A stretch of DNA of 64,000 nucleotides from Lutjanus erythropterus (taxonomy: Eukaryota; Chordata; Actinopteri; Lutjaniformes; Lutjanidae). Where the stretch lies: contig CM034613.1 of the NCBI GenBank assembly GCA_020091685.1, forward strand, positions 9,012,474-9,076,473. Direction: 5' to 3'. How positions within the stretch are numbered: the first letter of the stretch is position 1; every line of letters begins with the position of its first letter. The notes beneath the pieces are model-generated. The model was not told the DNA's origin. It did not search any database and saw only the letters and a list, made by a program, of their open reading frames with translations. Made by a program: the position numbers and the translations under genes. Shown here one piece after another: positions 12,182 through 22,745 of this stretch.

Positions 12182-12722
12182 CAAATACAAATGCTGCTTT
12201 TTGCAGATGATGTGGTTCTGTTGGCTTCATCGAGCCATGACCTTCAGCAGTCACTGGGGCAGTTTGCAGCTGAGCATGAAGCGGCCAGGATGACAGTCAC
12301 TACCTCCAAGTCTGAAGCCATGGTTTTCTGCCAGAAAATGTTGGATTTCTCCCACCACGTAGGGAGTGAGTTACTGCCCCACACAAAGGAGTTTTAGGGT
12401 CTCGGGGTCTTGTTCATGAAAGATGGGAAGATGCATGAGATCAACGGACAGATCAGGGTGGGGTCCTCAGTAACGCCACACTGCGCCAGACTGTGAAGAA
12501 GGAGCTGAGCTGGAAGACGATGCTTTTGATATACTAGTCAATCTATGTCCCAACCATCACCTATAGCCATGGATTTTGGAATTATGGTCGTGAAGAATGA
12601 GATCACGGATACAAGTGGCCAAAATTAGTTTTCTCCCTAAGGTGACTGGGCTCAGCCTTAGCCTGTAGGTGAGTAGCTCAGACATCTGGAGGGAGCCTGG
12701 AGGAGAGCTGCTGCTCCTTCAC
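12182..12722 (+). pseudogene. Reverse-transcriptase C-terminal remnant of the LINE
   Basis: The frame at 12191-12397 begins MLLFADDVVLLASSS. FADD is the catalytic box (two Asp) of non-LTR reverse transcriptase, and the following AAEHEAARM and TSKSEAMVF stretches fit the palm region after it. An in-frame TAG at 12395 breaks a GLGVLF motif. Further pieces follow in shifted frames: KKELSWK, SIYVPTITY, RIQVAKISFLPKV and SSDIWREPGGELLLL, all in the order expected for the C-terminal part. At least four stops and two frame changes are visible. Once encoded the enzyme for target-primed reverse transcription; not functional now. Confidence 0.88.
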
Positions 12723-13074
12723 ATCATATAACAAGGGGATAAATGAGACTACAGAGGTTGCCATGGACATTAAATGTCATCAGTCAGTTAATGGTGGTGA
12801 CAGTGAAGTCACGCAGCAAGTTGAGAGCTAAGACTTAAGAGCCTGCGTCAGCTTTTTCCACAATTGCATTCATGTTTTCAGAATTACAGAGGTGATGTTT
12901 GTTTGTGGAGATTATCTCAATGAACAAAATATTTAAATATTAGAAATTTTTGTTCACTACAGAGTTTATTTTCTGCACTAATTCAAAACCCAGTGGAACA
13001 ATCCCATTGGATATTTGTGGAGGGAGCTTCCAGTTTGGCCAACAACAATATATCATCCTTAGCAGACGAATAGC

Positions 13075-13270
13075 ATCAGACCATCAGACTCTGCTGATCT
13101 TTGTGTTTAGTGTTAATTAGCAGTTTTTAGCATGCTAAACTGCTGAACTAAGATGATTAACATGGTGAATGTTATATCTCCTCAACATCAGCATTTTAAT
13201 ATTGTCTTTCTGAGCATGTAGCATGCTGATGGTAGCATTTAGCTCAAAGCATCACTGTGCAGGTACAACT
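13075..13270 (+). repeat. Fish GTTAGCATGCTA-type dispersed repeat, fragment
   Basis: Holds TTTGTGTTTAGTGTTAATTA, GCATGCTAAACTGCTGAAC, GAGCATGTAGCATGCTGATG and GCATTTAGCTCAAAGCA. This ordered set belongs to a very common teleost repeat. Other fragments are at 11768-11815, 23600-23665, 27470-27660, 29050-29140, 56715-56945 and 57345-57625. Confidence 0.65.
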
Positions 13271-15444
13271 TTGCATTTCCACACAATGCAGACATCTTGT
13301 CTGACCAAAAAATACCTAATCAGAAAATATATTAAAATGCATTACAAAAAGAAAATTAATCAAATAAAATATAAGAAGAATTTGAATCACAACCTGCAAT
13401 TAACGTGGGAATAAAAGATTGAACATAAAACTTGGGCAACTTGTGGTTTTTGTTTGTCAGCTATTTTTTGACATTTTATTCTGACATTAATATATCAACA
13501 AAAAACAATTTGCATTCAATCTAAAAGTACAGTAGAGTAATGGTGTGCTTGTTAGTACATGTGAACTTCAAGCTATGAACTGCTAAAGACCCCTACTTGA
13601 CTCTGAGCTGCCTTTTATTTCCCTCAGCATTTTCATTTGTGCACAGCTCGAGTAGGCATGGTAGCCAACTAGCTGTTGTCAATATCATGAATTTGAAATT
13701 TTTATATTCAAGCTAAATCTTAAGATATGACAGCTTATATTTAATGTGAAATATCTTCAACCATTTTCTCCACCTGCTCTCATATTAGACTATGCATTTT
13801 ACATTTGAACATACAGTTTCACATCCACACACAATTAATGGGAAAAGGCGGAACTAAATGTCAAAACATCATCTGTGCCCTGACCTCACATGCCACTTAA
13901 CTTTACCATAAGCCTGTTTGATGAAAGCAATAAGGCTACCAATAAAGTGAATAAAATTTAAGTGAAGTAAATCGTCTACAGTGGTGAAACCACACAGTAT
14001 CTCTGGGTCTTTGTGTGTGTACATTTCCCGCCACTTTCCATAGTAAACAGACCAATAAAGCAGAAATCCCAAGACGAAAAAATGAATGAATCATAAAAGT
14101 GGCTCCATGAGCAGCATTATGAATCATTTTATTGATCGCACTGGGGATGTTACAACATCTTCCAGAGCTTTGATAATCCAGTGCAGTGCCTCCTTTGTAA
14201 TCTTATACAGCAGCAGTGTTCAGGGAACTTTGACTTTCATTTTGTTTCAGTTTTCCAGACATTATTATTTCTATTCTTTTAGTATTTAATATTAGATTTG
14301 GCTTAATTTGGCTGAAAACAGAGAATTATGTATGAAACAGGTATAGGGAGACATGGTTTCAGGGATACAGTAAAGGACAATTTTCTTTTTTTTAAGTTTT
14401 AAAGTTTAAAGTTCTACTCTATTTACCAAGTTGTTAATGCTCTGATCAGCTACAAGCTGAGTATTTTTGTTGCTCTTCCATAAGGCTACAAAAAGTTAAA
14501 AGCATAGTAAAATTTTAGAATTTTAAAAGTTGTATCTACGTCCACAATTACTTGTATGCTTCATCTGCTATAATCAAAGTGGTGGATATCTTGGAGTTTG
14601 ATCTCACACAAAGTCTGAAGCCAGACACCTTTACATAAGTAAACAGGGACAGGGGAGGACTGCCCATTGCTCCAAAAACCCAATAGTCCAAAAAATGTCC
14701 CACTGAATCAAAAGTCCATTTGTCCAACAGCTCATTATCCTGAAAATACATACTCTCTCTGAGTTGTTAGCTCAGTGACTGCCAGCCCTGTCCATGGTGC
14801 TGAATTGGCATTGTTTTTCCTTTAATAGGCTATCTTTTTGGCCTCACACCAAACAAGATTTTAGGCGATTATATGTCATGGAAAATTTTCCACTGAGCTC
14901 CTCTCCTTTGACAAAATAATCCATCTGACAGGGGTGGTTTATTTAGATGCTGATTAAACGGCAGGGTTACTGCACAGGTGTGTCATGAACTGGTCACAAT
15001 AAGAGGAACCACGACTATTTCACATAGATGATCAGCTGATCCACATTACAGTCACTGATTGGTTGACAGACTCCAACCAAGGCATCTTTGGACTGTGCAA
15101 ACAGCTTCTTAAAACACATATTTAAATTTATTGTGAGCTAGCAGCCTCTAGTGGTCAGAGTAATTATGACAGGAGTAGCATAAATAGCAAGAAAGTCCAT
15201 GTATGAAAGAGGTTAGGTGGATGAATGTCTTAAACACATGACTTTCACCCAGGAGACAGGGGCTTGTGTCTTGTGTGAAACCAAAGGTCAATGATGGCCC
15301 ATTTCAAGTCCTATGAACTACGTCCCAGGACTTCAATAATGTAACGCACTTAAAATCCAGTGAGTCTGTTTCTGTCAGCGCGCTCCACAGGTCACACCGT
15401 GTCTGTCGTTCTGGGAGTGACTGGCAGTCGACCTATTCTGTTGT
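13271..15444. other. Unassigned non-coding stretch
   Basis: AT-rich, short frames only. The segment 14640-14830 (CCCAATAGTCCAAAAAATGT, then CAAAAGTCCATTTGTCCAAC) reads like another dispersed repeat, but I cannot name it. Nothing coding. Confidence 0.4.
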
Positions 15445-15900
15445 TTATTTTACCACGTTTCCCAAAGGACACTGCAGTTCGAGGCTGGATTACAAAGCTT
15501 ATGAAAGGGGTGCAATCGCACCAAACCGGAGCCAACATTTTAAAGGTACAATGGCATTAGCTTAACATTAGCCTTTCCTGCTCAGTTTACTTTGGGGCTA
15601 ATCTCCTGCATATCTAGTAGTTGGGGAAAAAACAGACTTATTTTGGTCTGAGAAGCTGCAGCTTTTATTATCTGATTCACTGTAACCTGCACTGTACACT
15701 TACAGCCAGACTCTCAACTTGCTGCTAAGTTTTCCCTGAGCCAGCTGCTTACTCTCCCTCACTTGCACGCCACATCTTCCTTAAAGGAGCTACGATACTG
15801 TTATGACTGTGTCCTTCAATATAACACAATGCAGGACTGGAGCTTGAGAACTTTTGAGCTTGAGAACAATGAAACAACCGAGTTCCATTATGAGCAGCTA
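15445..15900 (+). repeat. Unnamed dispersed repeat, copy 1
   Basis: Shares an ordered series of blocks with 28440-28870: TACCAC, GGCTGGATTACAAAGCTT, ACTTTGGGGCTAA, GAGAAGCTGCAG, CACTGTAACCTGCACTGTAC, TTAAAGGAGCT and ATGACTGTGTCCTTCAAT. Both copies are on the same strand and clearly diverged. No coding potential seen. Confidence 0.7.
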
Positions 15901-16014
15901 GAGTGAACAGCTTCTGGCACCATAAAACAAGCCAACCACACTAACTAGTAGCAGGAGGAGAGGAGTGAGGAAGTAAGACTTGGAAACGCAGGTATGATCC
16001 TTTAACCTCGTCCT

Positions 16015-16165
16015 TAGCTGCTGCCGCTGCTGTCACCAGCTCCCTGTTTTGTCGAGCTCAGAGGAACCGACAGAGTGATTTTCCATGGCAGCGCGCGGCG
16101 GCGGCGCGGCAGCCACTGGATTTGGCCCGCAGGTCTGCTCTGTGACGGTAAAGCCATGGGAACAG
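16015..16165. promoter_or_regulatory. Short CpG-rich patch, possible CpG island or first exon
   Basis: A ~150-bp island of high GC and CpG (GCAGCGCGCGGCGGCGGCG around 16088-16106) stands out in an AT-rich, CpG-poor region. In vertebrates such patches often mark promoters or first exons. The TG/AG arrays begin about 75 bp downstream. Confidence 0.35.
16085..16147 (+). other. Candidate first coding exon
   Basis: Inside the CpG-rich patch an ATG in good context (TTCCATGGC) opens MAARGGGAAATGFGPQVCSV, 21 codons, up to a consensus-like donor ACG/GTAAAG at 16147/16148 (phase 0). Ala/Gly-rich starts of this kind are common in vertebrate first exons. Without the donor the frame would run to 37 codons. 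The minus strand is also open here, so direction is uncertain. I do not recognise the protein. Confidence 0.2.
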
Positions 16166-16236
16166 AACTGTAAAACACTGGCCTGGACACACTACTGACA
16201 ACACACACTGCTATTAAAAAAGACCTTACAGGTATG

Positions 16237-16243
16237 TGAGTGA

Positions 16244-16282
<39 letters not shown>
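16237..16282. repeat. (TG)n then (AG)n compound microsatellite
   Basis: About 12 TG units pass into about 11 AG units. Confidence 0.95.
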
Positions 16283-16283
<1 letters not shown>

Positions 16284-16373
16284 CAGAGCAGCAGAGTAAA
16301 ATAAAGGAAATGAAAGAGCTGAAAGGTGGAAATATATAGAAAAGAGAGATTAAGAAAGAAAAAAGGGTGTGTT

Positions 16374-16374
<1 letters not shown>

Positions 16375-16439
<65 letters not shown>
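16375..16439. repeat. (TG)n microsatellite, longest in the window
   Basis: About 32 uninterrupted TG units. Arrays of this length can adopt Z-DNA. Confidence 0.97.
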
Positions 16440-16440
<1 letters not shown>

Positions 16441-17279
16441 CTGTAAAAACCCTATACAAGGTGCCAACGGCTGTGACCTCCGACCTGTTTTGAATGTTGC
16501 TGTATGTTGGAATGTGTATTAGCAGGATTTGGTGTTCCGGTGCCCCTGAGGGTGTGTGGTGTGTGTTAATGTGTGTGTGTGTGACCTCAGACATGTGTTC
16601 GTGTTAACTGGCACCATTAAGCCTTGAGGGGATCATTAGTGGGCTCTGGGAGCTGCCTTTACTGTACATGGTAGGGGACCTTTTCGCACACACACACAGA
16701 CACACATGAATGGACTTAAACACACTCACAAACACACTTGCTGCTCTTAGTCTGCATGAAAACGTGAGCCCGAAATATCAGACAGATGCACGTACTGTAA
16801 GGAACACGTAGACTCCAGCATAGCAGCCTGAGCGTTTCACCATGTACAGCCAATTTACAGTAACGTCCATATTTAACAACCATAAGAAGCCATAAATGTG
16901 CTGTACAATACTATAATACAATGATTGTTCAGATTTATATGGCAGACAACTATCAGCCCTGCAACCTGATTGGTCAAAGACACCAAAATTCCCCTTAAGG
17001 TTTGGCATGCAAAGCACCATCATCTGTTTTGCCAAGCACAGAGCTAGTTACCCATGGTACACATGGAAGATTTAATGGTCCTGTTGTACAGCGGTGCCAC
17101 TTTGAATGTGCATGGACCACAAAACCTTACGGATAAATTGTGCTCTCAGTCTATATTTTGATGAGTAAAGAACCACTCTTGTCAGCCTCTCGTGCATAAA
17201 ATAAGCACCAATGACAAACTCTACACAACAGTAGCTGCAGACACTAGGTTTTGCTTCACAGGCACAAATATGGGCAGAC

Positions 17280-17745
17280 AAACAGAAGTACAGACACTTG
17301 TGTTGAAAAAGACTCTGGTAAAAGTAGAAGTACTGATTCAACTTCTTGACTCAAAAAGTTGTCCTCTGAAAGACGTTTCCACAGGCTTTTAACTAACCCA
17401 CCTTTTTTCAGCGGTCAAGACTCCCTCTCCAGTCTTGTTACATGCTTTACGTTGTTTTTAGTGTTCTTACATCTCTTTCATCTCATTAATTTTCTTCTTG
17501 TTACATCTTTTTCAGGGGTTTTCTTCTCGTTATATCTTTTTGTCTTCATCATAATTTTATTGTCCAGTTACATATTTTACTTTGTTTTCTTGTCTAGTTA
17601 CATCTTGCTACGTCTTTTTTGTCACTAGGGCTTTTCGTTATTTTTTGTTTGTTTGTTTAGTTACTTTTTTTTTGGCTTGTTACCTGTTTTTCATTTTGTT
17701 GCCTCTTTTTCATTTTGTTGGGTCTTTTACATTGTTTTCCGTCAC
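17280..17745 (+). repeat. Dispersed AGTAAAAGTA-type repeat, copy B
   Basis: Opens with GGTAAAAGTAGAAGTACTGA and TTCAACTTCTTGACTC as in copies A and C, then a long T-rich block in which CTTGTTACATCTTTTT-like phrases recur about every 50-60 bases. This is the most extended T-rich block of the three copies. Its open frames are just poly-Phe/Leu readings of the T-rich block. Confidence 0.55.
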
Positions 17746-18546
17746 TCTGAAGCTGGGGTTCTTGGGTTCTCCTGGTGGTCTTTTTTAGAGAAGGCCTGTA
17801 CAGACTTAAAAAATGTGTAAATATTAATTTTCTGTGGTATTGTTATCACTTTTGAACTGAGTCTATAAGGATTTATGTTTTGGTGTCATTGTGTCTTCCA
17901 GCTAATAAGTTACAGTTTTAGTCATCAGCAGAAATATTTTTACATTAAAAATGATCATCATCTAAATAATTTTAAAAAATATTAATGTAATCCACATGGT
18001 TCAAGAGCAGCTTTCAGTCTATTATGGGTATAATTTGGATTGGTGTTTTTATGGAAACTATGCGTACTTGGATTGATCAGTTTAATCCACACAGGAATCA
18101 ATTACCACAAAGACAGGAGACGACAAGAGAACATTGGTGAAAAAGAGGAAGATGGACTGAGGATGAGTGTTGTGAGGGACAGAAGGGCATGATGGGAGAG
18201 GAAAAAAGAAAGTAGGAAGAGGGGGGGTTAAACACGCTTACACACAGAACCTCCTTTTGGGCAATTTAAGTGGTGTCTTTGTCCTCCTTCATGGTTCCCT
18301 ACCCTCCTTTTCTCTCTGGCCTTTCTTTTGGCCTTTTAACAGTAACCAGAGAGGCCGAAAACAACGCTGGGAGAAAGAGAGAGAGATAGGACGAGACGCA
18401 GCACAGAGGGGGGCTTAAAGAGGGGGCGGTTAGGAGATAAAAACTGTCTCCTCGCTGTAAGAGAATCCCTTCTTTTTGCTCCTCTTTTTTGCCAGATAAG
18501 GGAAAGAGCAGTTTATCTCTTGATGCTCAATTGAGGCTGGAGACCC
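17746..18546. other. Unassigned non-coding stretch
   Basis: AT-rich at first, then purine-rich (18110-18440) with a G7 run near 18222. No gene seen. Confidence 0.4.
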
Positions 18547-18598
18547 TGTGTGTGTGTGTGTGTGTGTGTGTGCGTGCGTGTGTGTGTGTGTGTGTGTT
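18547..18598. repeat. (TG)n microsatellite
   Basis: About 26 units with two CG interruptions. It faces a CA array at 18728-18758 in the opposite sense. Confidence 0.96.
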
Positions 18599-18726
18599 GG
18601 AGATAGACGAGTTTCTCAGACCCCCGACGCCTATCATCCCCTCTTCTTCTACTCCATTTTCCGCACATCCATTCATTCACAGTTTCACAAGACGAGGTCA
18701 ATCAGGCTCTTTTGGCAGCATGGTGT

Positions 18727-18727
<1 letters not shown>

Positions 18728-18758
<31 letters not shown>
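18728..18758. repeat. (CA)n microsatellite
   Basis: About 15 CA units, complementary to the TG array 130 bp upstream. Confidence 0.96.
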
Positions 18759-18760
<2 letters not shown>

Positions 18761-19254
18761 GGTCGTCCCTCAGGTAGCGCGGTGTGTATGGGAAACAGAC
18801 TGCTCAGGGTTCAGTAGGAGGTTAGCCCGCCTGATGCAACATGGACAAGAGTGAGAGGAGAAGAAAAAAAGAGGAAGATATGGAGGAGAATGGAAAAAAA
18901 AGAGAGAACGCTGACATTACCCGGGCTGTGCTCATCCCTGAGCGTACAGGCGAGAATCTGAAGATGTGTGAATTTTCCTCTCCTGTGTTCCCCTCCACTG
19001 ATTTCCATTTTTCATTTACTCTGCTGCTCATTTTCCGAACTGTTTTCTGGCTTTGGCTTGGCTTCTTTCACTTCATTCAGTTCTTAAACTGCAACCCTTC
19101 ATTTGTTGTCTTGATGTTTGTTCACATCTGATACATCTATTGATCATTTGGTCATCAGGTTTGTAGTCTTGCCCGATCCAATATGGAGGCGACGTTGACA
19201 TACGATCTAAAGACCGATGCAGCACCTGCCTATATATGTTGATGGTTATTCCTA
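18759..19254. other. Unassigned non-coding stretch
   Basis: Purine-rich then pyrimidine-rich text with overlapping short frames on both strands. No supportable gene. Confidence 0.4.
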
Positions 19255-19552
19255 TTTTCCCAGGGTCCTATGTTACCCAGATTTATATGGCACATAATGG
19301 GAACATGACAAACTGCCCTATGTTGTCAGGGTCCATGTTCCCCAGTTGTATTTCCCAAGGGGTTGGGGTTTGCGACATATGACCCTGGAGAACTTAGGAC
19401 TTAGGGAACGTAGGACCTTTGGAACTTAGGCTGGGAACTTACAACATGGAAACATATGACCCTGAGAATGTAGGGCCTTGAGACCACAGGATTTTGGGAA
19501 CAAATGAACTTGGGAACTTAAGACTTTGGGAACATAGGACAAGGAAACATAG
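19255..19552. repeat. Degenerate short-unit direct and inverted repeat (GGGAACATAGGAC)
   Basis: The left part carries the unit as CAGGGTCCTATGTT and GGGTCCATGTTCCCC. The right part carries its complement many times: GGGAACGTAGGACC, GGGAACTTACAACATGG, GGGAACTTAAGAC, GGGAACATAGGAC. The whole is therefore a run of ~20-bp units that changes sense near 19370 and could fold back on itself. I recall CCTATGTTCCC runs as a teleost minisatellite. Confidence 0.65.
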
Positions 19553-20215
19553 ATAGGCTTGATAGTGGTGTTGGAGAGTATATATATGAGAACAAGTGAT
19601 ATCACTTAAGTCAGCATCAGTTAGGTCTGAAGACTATGAGTATAAAAATGAAAAAATAATTCTGGAGCTGCAGAGTTAGAAAGAAGTGAGGTTACCAGAC
19701 TTTTGTGGTTTGCTCCTCATTTTTGCTTAAGGCCAGCAACTCAAAGCCACATTCGCTGCTACTAGCATAATGCACCCAAATCTCCGACTGAACTGCCAGT
19801 TACTTTGTGGGTACTGTCAGTTTTGACAAGGAAGAAGAATATGTGGAATAAAAAGATTATATCTCTGTGTCTGTTGCACCGATTTCACATATTCTGAACT
19901 GATTAAAGTCTTCAGTTTACACATTTTGGGTAAAAATGTCCCATCTGCAAAGTGTCAGACTGAGTTTCTGACATTAAAACATTTGTGATAATGACACAGA
20001 AAAGACGAGAATGAATAAGAAAGCAGGACAGATAATGTTCAGAGAAAAAAGATGCAAAAATGTTTCAGTATCACCAATAAAACAGCAGAAATTCACCCTA
20101 CAGTATCTTCAGATTGGCTCTGAGGGATTTCTACTGCCACCTCTGAGGCCTCCTTTTTTCTGCGTTCTCCTCTCCTTCACCACCCTGCCCTCCTCTTCAC
20201 CTTCCTCTCCTACAG
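19553..20215. other. Unassigned non-coding stretch
   Basis: Nothing recognised. A pyrimidine-rich run at 20150-20215 may be the acceptor region of the exon candidate that follows. Confidence 0.4.
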
Positions 20216-20361
20216 TATTCTTTCTGCTGAGTGGGAAGCTCCAGGCTGACCCAGACCCCCCCCACCGCTCCCCCCTCTCCCCTTGCCCCGGTCAGAGCAC
20301 CTCTCCTGGGACACGCCAGGCAGCGAGGTGGGCCTCTCTGGCAGTCTGGACCGGGGATCTG
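20216..20361 (+). other. Candidate internal exon (proline-rich)
   Basis: CTTCCTCTCCTACAG (acceptor at 20215) and a good donor ATCTG/GTTAGT at 20361/20362 bound 146 bp of GC-rich sequence. From the acceptor a frame beginning FFLLSGKLQADPDP is open to the donor. A second internal acceptor (TTGCCCCGGTCAG, 20295) would give a 66-bp exon reading HLSWDTPGSEVGLSGSLDRG in a different frame. The two frames differ by one base across a run of eight C (20256-20263), so an indel there could join them into one proline-rich reading. The peptide is not one I recognise. Confidence 0.28.
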
Positions 20362-20742
20362 GTTAGTGAGGAGGAATGTGTGGAGTGTAAATGAACACAC
20401 ACACAGTGAAAATACATACCTGCGCACACCTACACAAGCGCGCACACACAGTCACACAACAAACCGAAACACACAAACAGCCTCAGTGTTGAAGCAGACG
20501 GGCTGATGAGGAGGAATGACACAGCTTCTCTTGTCTGTCACCGTTCCCCTCTCATCGTTTCTCCTCTCAGCTCATTCAGTATGTTCATCTCCGGGGAGGA
20601 TGGAGGGATGGACTTTCACTGATAGGACACAAGTGAGAGGGTTTTGTTTACCTCGAGGGGGGGAGACAAAGAAGAGAGGGGAGAGAGAAAGAGGGTAAAG
20701 AAGAGGGAAAGGAAGGAAGAGTTTAAGACTTTATTAAGGCTG

Positions 20743-20830
20743 GGCATCAGGAACCGATTCGAAATAAGAATCAATTCTAACATTACATTTCCAAAGGAAC
20801 CATTAAGAAATTTAGATTCACGTTTCACTT
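20743..20830 (+). repeat. hAT-type dispersed repeat fragment
   Basis: GGCTGGGCATCAGGAACCGA followed by AAGAATCAATTC is the recognisable start of a fish repeat with consensus GGCTGGGCGnCGGGAACCGA. It decays after about 90 bp. Confidence 0.45.
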
Positions 20831-21259
20831 TAGGTAACTGTATGTATTTAACCTTTCTCGTTGAAGTCAGAATTTCGCTGAGCGACATTACGGCTTTTAC
20901 TTTGTCAAACTGGGGTAAAGTTTCTGAAGTTTCACTTTCAACATGTACACATCTGACCAGTCAAACTGCATGCTCTTTACAGAGCAAAATATAAACCTAA
21001 TCTTAGGTTGTCTCCTTGCCTTAGTGTTTATACTAAGTCTTTCACGGCAGTCACTGTCATAATACAGCACATGGGCACTTCAGTTATCATGGTAACGCTT
21101 CACTCTTTCACACTTCAGCCTTTAATGTTACTTGAGAGCATTATTGTCAGTTGCCATCTTAGCTATCTTATCCATCTCCTCAAAAAAAATGGAAAGCACA
21201 AAAACAATCAAAAGGAAATTTAACTCAGCCAAAACATATGCATTGGCAGATGATGAAGC

Positions 21260-22045
21260 AAGAAGTAAGCTAACGCTAACTGACAAAATCTGTGTGATAA
21301 ATCTGCTGTGAAGCCATACATGGAGTCGGGAAGAAATATGAAAATATTATTGTGACAGCAAGGAAGGAGAAATTGACAGCTGGTGAGTTTCAGTAAACTA
21401 TTCAGCTAATGCAAATATATGAGACAGAACAATGTAATGTTTGGCTGCAAAGTTGCTGATACAAATGTCACATCTATTCTCTGACAAATTGCACATCATC
21501 ATAATTTCTGGTGGGTTTCCGTTCTGAAAAATCGCCATAAATTCAGCCATTGCCTCATGTTCAACAAATTATTTCACTTTTAAGGGACCGCTATGGGTCC
21601 CTTAAAATGTTCTGAGGAAAATGGTCACTAACTACCTTCTTGCAGTGCTGAAGTAGCTAAGTACACTTGGCAGATTTAAATGAAAGTTTAAGGGAAACCT
21701 TAGCCTATGTGGTTTTGGCACAGTGTCCTGTTAAGTTTCAGTCTAGCAAACAAGACGTGGTAAAAAAACCCAAAAACCAATCAATCTGAAAATACTTGCT
21801 GTGAAACGAGCCATAGATGAAGTGAAGAAAAATGAAAGTATTAGTGTGACAAAAAGACAAGACTGTAAAGTTATGATAGCGTTTGGCTGAGTAGCTAAAA
21901 ATTTGCTCGTGTAAACTTTAATGCTGGTATTTCAGGAGGAGGGTCACTGATACAATTACAGTTTTAATATCCATAATTTCTTGTAAGACAGTATGGGTTC
22001 ATTAAAATTTTCTGAAGAAAATGGTCACTAAGGACCTTCCAGCAA
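21260..22045. repeat. Old tandem duplication (~500-bp offset)
   Basis: Blocks in 21295-21650 recur in order in 21790-22045: CTGCTGTGAAGCCATA against CTTGCTGTGAAACGAGCCATA, ATTATTGTGACA against ATTAGTGTGACA, CTGATACAAATGTC against CTGATACAATTACAG, CATAATTTCTGGT against CATAATTTCTTGT, and TTCTGAGGAAAATGGTCACT against TTCTGAAGAAAATGGTCACT. A 40-codon frame from 21189 (MESTKTIKRKFNSAK onward, with KLTLTDKICVINLL) and a frame at 21800-21893 (AVKRAIDEVKKNESISV) faintly resemble psq-type helix-turn-helix starts of DNA transposases. Confidence 0.6.
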
Positions 22046-22133
22046 CACATACAAGGTTTTATGCAGCTGGACAGACCCAGACCAGATACCTTTGGCCAGA
22101 AAGAAAGAATGAATGCAAGACAAAACAAAGAAA

Positions 22134-22135
<2 letters not shown>

Positions 22136-22174
<39 letters not shown>

Positions 22175-22185
22175 GTGCGTGTGTG
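22136..22185. repeat. (TG)n microsatellite
   Basis: About 24 TG units with two CG breaks. Confidence 0.96.
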
Positions 22186-22278
22186 GCTTCATAATCAGGT
22201 GTGTGACTGACTCTGTTCTCTCATTAGTCAGTCTACAACCTTCTACCATTTCCTCAAATTAACCTTGTAAAAATACTA

Positions 22279-22285
<7 letters not shown>

Positions 22286-22309
<24 letters not shown>
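22286..22309. repeat. (TG)n microsatellite
   Basis: About 12 TG units. Confidence 0.95.
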
Positions 22310-22431
22310 CCTTCAGTGTTAGTCACACCCTGTTTGATCGATTGCCAACCTTTCAGTGCAAACATTCTGGTAAAATTCACTGTTTGTGTGAGCAGACACC
22401 TGTTCCACATGTCTATGAACATGTCCATGAA

Positions 22432-22434
<3 letters not shown>

Positions 22435-22469
<35 letters not shown>
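22435..22469. repeat. (TG)n microsatellite
   Basis: About 17 TG units, the third of three TG arrays spaced about 150 bp apart. Confidence 0.96.
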
Positions 22470-22647
22470 GGAGTGATTACACAACAGTCTTGGATTCCTC
22501 ACCGAGGAGTTGTCTGGCTTAATGGTGTGAAAAAGAAAAACAAAGACAAAGAGAGATGGAAAAGATAGATGGTTGTGAGGAGAGCCGAGCAAAGAGACTC
22601 AGTAATCACGGTAACAGTGTGAGTAAAAATTATTTCTCATTGCCAGA

Positions 22648-22745
22648 CCTGCAATTAATTTTATTCAGTATGATTTAATCTGTTGATTACTTTTCAATTA
22701 AATTGTTTAGTCAATAAAAAGTTAGAAAATAGCAAAAAATATTAC
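22648..22745 (+). repeat. Decayed hAT-type repeat (CTGCAATTAAT)
   Basis: CTGCAATTAATTTTATTCAG, TAATCTGTTGATTACTTTTC and TAGTCAATAAAAAGTTAGAA with AAATAGC follow, in order, the fish hAT-type element that is better preserved at 40186-40534. Only the 5' part remains. Confidence 0.45.

Larger units (their letters stand above)
11830..12725 (+). mobile_element. Internally deleted non-LTR retrotransposon
   Basis: The 5' part (11830-12110) carries phrases I recall from the 5' region of a teleost LINE: GAGCCATCTGGGAAGTC, CAACCAATCAGATCGATGAA, CCACCCGCAGAGGCAGGCAT. It then reads into the start of the endonuclease domain (12127-12175) and jumps directly to the reverse-transcriptase catalytic box (12191). 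About two kilobases of a full-length element must therefore be missing at ~12176-12185. Several stop codons interrupt the rest. Plus-strand orientation. Dead copy. I am not certain of its clade (RTE-like or another APE-type clade). Confidence 0.85.
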
